A stretch of 7,186 bases of DNA from Pseudomonadota bacterium (GTDB taxonomy: Bacteria > Pseudomonadota > Gammaproteobacteria > Burkholderiales > Methylophilaceae), in NCBI GenBank assembly GCA_029549705.1, contig JAKPIR010000410.1, forward strand, positions 1 through 7,186, written 5' to 3'. The notes below the pieces were generated by a model. That model was not told where the DNA came from. It made no database searches and saw only the letters and a list, made by a program, of their open reading frames with translations. Position numbers and translations under genes: made by a program. Shown one piece after another: positions 4,680 through 7,186 of this stretch (positions are counted from its first letter, which is position 1; every line of letters begins with the position of its first letter).

Positions 4680-7186
4680 ATGGCTGAAGTCTTTGATGCT
4701 GGCCCTTTGTCTTGGGTGAAAGATGAGATTGATCGCTCACTAAAAAAAGTGCAGGACAACTTTGCAACGGTGACCGAAAAACCCGAAGAGTTTGCAACCC
4801 TGCGGTTTACGATTGCGCATCTCTATCAAGTCAGCGGCGCATTGGATATGGTGGGGCTTGAAGGTTGCAAGCGCTATTGTGCTGAAATTGAAAAGTTGGC
4901 CAGCAAATTAGAAAAACAAGAGATTTCGGTCACACCAGCATTAATGGCGCATATGAGTCACGCCGTGTCAGTGCTAGAGCAGTATTTACAAGATTTACTG
5001 AACGGTTACCCAGACGTGCCGACCAGACTTTATGACAGCATTAAGCCTTTGGTTGAAGCTCAGGGTGAAACCTTGGAAATCACGGATTTGTTTTTCCCTG
5101 ATACAAGTTTTAATGCACCCAAAGATCTACCTATAAACGCATTACCAGAATTTGCCGTGCCATTGTTTGTTGCCGAGCAACGTAGCATTTTTCAAAAATC
5201 CTTACTCGATTGGCTACGCAATAATGACGCTGAAGCGCTCGCTCGTATGCGAGAGGCGGTTGTTCATGTGCAGCAGGTGCAGCATAAGTCCGCGCAGAAA
5301 ACGCTTTGGTGGGCAGCAATTGCTTTGATGGATGCACTCAGCCAAGAAAAAATAGCCGTGTTATCTGGAGCTAAAAAATTATGCCGCCGACTTGATCAGC
5401 AATTACGCAATATGTCTGAAGGTGAGACCAAAACACCTTCACAATTATTACGTGACGTTTTGTATTATGTGGCGATAAGCGATAGGTCAACAGAGACCAT
5501 CAGCAGAGTTAAAGAAACTTTCGAACTAGATCAAGTTTTGCCTTCAGAAGGCGTCAGTGCTTCTGGGCAGAGCAATTTAACCACCGAGTCTGAGCGCGCT
5601 GCGCTAGCGCAGTTGAGCGCGGACTTACCCATGTTAAAAGACCTTTGGACGCGCATCAGCGAAAACCAGTTGTCTTCAGAAGACTTGGTAACGTTTGTTG
5701 AGAAACTTCAGCATCTAAGCAACGTTCAGCAGGGCTTAAATAATCAGGCAGTGTACACATTGATTCATGCAATCAATACGGCGGCTAACGCACTGCAGGC
5801 TGACCCTTTAAAAATCAACGAGGTCTCTTTAATTGAGATTGCAGCTGCGCTCAATTTACTGGAGTATATCAGCGAGCATTATGCACATCTAGATGTGGAG
5901 ATGCAGGCAAAAATTACCACACAAACGGCACGATTGCATGCTGTGGTTGATGGTGTGCCGCTTGTTCAGCAGCTAGAGGTCTTTAAAAATGAAACCAAAT
6001 TGGATGCCAGCGTATTAGAAGCCGTAGCAAAGCAAGTGCTGGCTGCTTTGCAACAGGCTGAAAAAGCGTTTGATGCGTTTTTTAGAAACCCAGCAGATGC
6101 CGCATTATTGGAAGATACTGTCAAGCCATTGCAACAAGTTTCAGCAGCCTTTGAAATGCTGGAAATGCCAACACAAAAGTCCATCAGCGATTTAAGCTTG
6201 GGCTTTGTACAGTATTTTAAAGAGCATATCGGTTATTTGGAACAATCAACCTTTGAGTTGCTGGCAGAAAGCCTGAGTATGCTGGGCTTGTATGCTGAGG
6301 AGCTGCCACACCCACGGACAGAATCTGAGCTGGCGCTGCAAGGTGCGCAGAATCGATTAGAGCAAAGCGCTCAAGCGCTAGATATTATCCAGCATGCTGA
6401 TATTGCAGAGGCATCACAAGCACAAGCATCAACCACTGAAGAAACCATTCAGGTGACTGAGCCGGTGGTCACGTCCTATCCAAAAATCGATGGTCTGGAT
6501 GATTTGCCCCGTATCACAGACCCAGACTCAACAATCGATGATGTTACGGATGAAGCTATCGATGAAGAGCTTCAGGAAATATTCTTGGCAGAAGCTGAAG
6601 AAGTGCTCATCAATATTGCCCAGCACTTAAAAGCATTAAGTGTTAATGGAAGCGACAGTGAGGCCTTGGCAGATTTACGCCGTGCATACCACACCCTGAA
6701 AGGCAGTGGGCGCACGGTTGGCCTAGTAGGTATGAGTAAAGTGGCTTGGGCCATCGAAAAGCTGCTTAATTTAATTATTGAGCACAAAGCTTTTCCAAGT
6801 CCGCAACATTTAGCGTTTATTGAACGTGTGACAGGGGCGTTTGCGCGCTGTGTGGGCCACCTGCAGGCCGATAAAAAAGTGACGCTAAATCCAACCATTT
6901 TTCAAAAAGAAGCGGCTACTTATGAGCGCGAGTTTGAATTAGCCATCACAGGTGAACAACCAAAACCACTCAAAGAAGAGGTGCTCATTGGCGGAACACG
7001 CAAACTAAGTCGTGAATTCTTTAATATCTTTTTGCATGAGGCACAGCAGCATTTAGCGACATTGGCTGAAGCGCAAAGCGCGCTTACCTTAAATTCAACA
7101 GAGTTGCCTACAGATGCCAGCTGCCGTGCTGCGCACACCTTAGGTAGCAACGCATTGACCGCAGGCTTTAAGCCAACAGGGGATTT
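4680..7186 (+). CDS. chpA: Hybrid chemosensory histidine kinase ChpA/PilL (partial, 3' end outside window)
   Basis: The frame is open from ATG 4680 to the window edge (835 codons plus 2 nt). This is the N-terminal multi-Hpt part of the very large CheA-like kinase of Pil-Chp systems; dimerisation, catalytic, CheW-like and receiver domains are expected downstream. Modules seen: an N-terminal Hpt-like helical domain (about 8-130) whose phospho-site position is Y49 in LYQVSGALDMVGL; a helical domain (about 161-260) with QKTLWWAAIALMDAL; further helical repeats (about 295-400); a degenerate Hpt-like unit with Q485 in LQQVSAAFEML; an acidic, Thr/Ser-rich linker (about 570-627); a canonical Hpt (about 628-725) with H671 in YHTLKGSGRTVGL; and the start of another Hpt (from 776) with H819 in AHTLGSNALTAGF. 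It would phosphorylate PilG and PilH. The start is supported by AGGGG 6 nt upstream. Absence from the usual gene prediction is only because it runs off the edge. Confidence 0.93.
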   Translation, partial: MAEVFDAGPLSWVKDEIDRSLKKVQDNFATVTEKPEEFATLRFTIAHLYQVSGALDMVGLEGCKRYCAEIEKLASKLEKQEISVTPALMAHMSHAVSVLEQYLQDLLNGYPDVPTRLYDSIKPLVEAQGETLEITDLFFPDTSFNAPKDLPINALPEFAVPLFVAEQRSIFQKSLLDWLRNNDAEALARMREAVVHVQQVQHKSAQKTLWWAAIALMDALSQEKIAVLSGAKKLCRRLDQQLRNMSEGETKTPSQLLRDVLYYVAISDRSTETISRVKETFELDQVLPSEGVSASGQSNLTTESERAALAQLSADLPMLKDLWTRISENQLSSEDLVTFVEKLQHLSNVQQGLNNQAVYTLIHAINTAANALQADPLKINEVSLIEIAAALNLLEYISEHYAHLDVEMQAKITTQTARLHAVVDGVPLVQQLEVFKNETKLDASVLEAVAKQVLAALQQAEKAFDAFFRNPADAALLEDTVKPLQQVSAAFEMLEMPTQKSISDLSLGFVQYFKEHIGYLEQSTFELLAESLSMLGLYAEELPHPRTESELALQGAQNRLEQSAQALDIIQHADIAEASQAQASTTEETIQVTEPVVTSYPKIDGLDDLPRITDPDSTIDDVTDEAIDEELQEIFLAEAEEVLINIAQHLKALSVNGSDSEALADLRRAYHTLKGSGRTVGLVGMSKVAWAIEKLLNLIIEHKAFPSPQHLAFIERVTGAFARCVGHLQADKKVTLNPTIFQKEAATYEREFELAITGEQPKPLKEEVLIGGTRKLSREFFNIFLHEAQQHLATLAEAQSALTLNSTELPTDASCRAAHTLGSNALTAGFKPTGD

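Noticed and set aside
4579..4797. 72-codon minus-strand ORF across the pilJ-chpA spacer
   Set aside because: It overlaps the chpA start and its ribosome binding site on the opposite strand, and its translation shows no domain or plausible start site.
5131..7150. Minus-strand ORFs inside chpA
   Set aside because: Antisense to a single open chpA frame with clear Hpt motifs; the cysteine- and serine-rich translations are typical of shadow frames.

Overview
The window looks like chromosomal DNA of a Gram-negative proteobacterium. It carries a type IV pilus (Pil-Chp) chemosensory operon in the order pilG-pilH-pilI-pilJ-chpA, as in Gamma- and Betaproteobacteria. The moderate GC content, the AT-rich intergenic DNA and the protein style (short PilJ, FIST neighbour) make me favour a betaproteobacterium, perhaps Methylophilaceae-like. 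That placement is an inference from general familiarity, not from a search. I see no mobile element, tRNA, rRNA or CRISPR array.

Layout. Positions 1-1040 on the minus strand hold most of a FIST-domain protein gene whose 3' end lies outside the window. A 269-bp AT-rich divergent intergenic region follows (1041-1309). It contains five copies of an ATTACAT/ATGTAAT half-site, two of the pairs forming palindromes, and the second palindrome overlaps a perfect TATAAT hexamer upstream of pilG. On the plus strand come pilG (GTG start at 1310, response regulator), pilH (response regulator, 1 nt after pilG), pilI (CheW-type adaptor), an AT-rich 111-bp gap, pilJ (membrane chemoreceptor), a 104-bp gap, and the first 835 codons of chpA (CheA-type hybrid kinase), which runs off the right edge.

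How the genes work together. In the known Pil-Chp system PilJ senses a surface or pilus signal at the inner membrane. PilI couples PilJ to the ChpA kinase, whose Hpt domains pass phosphate to the stand-alone receivers PilG and PilH, and these control type IV pilus extension/retraction and often cAMP. All receiver catalytic residues are intact here, and a canonical Hpt histidine is present in ChpA (H671). The usual pilK methyltransferase gene is absent between pilJ and chpA. The divergent FIST protein is a plausible additional cytoplasmic sensor that may share regulation with this operon, but only gene order and the shared intergenic region support that link.
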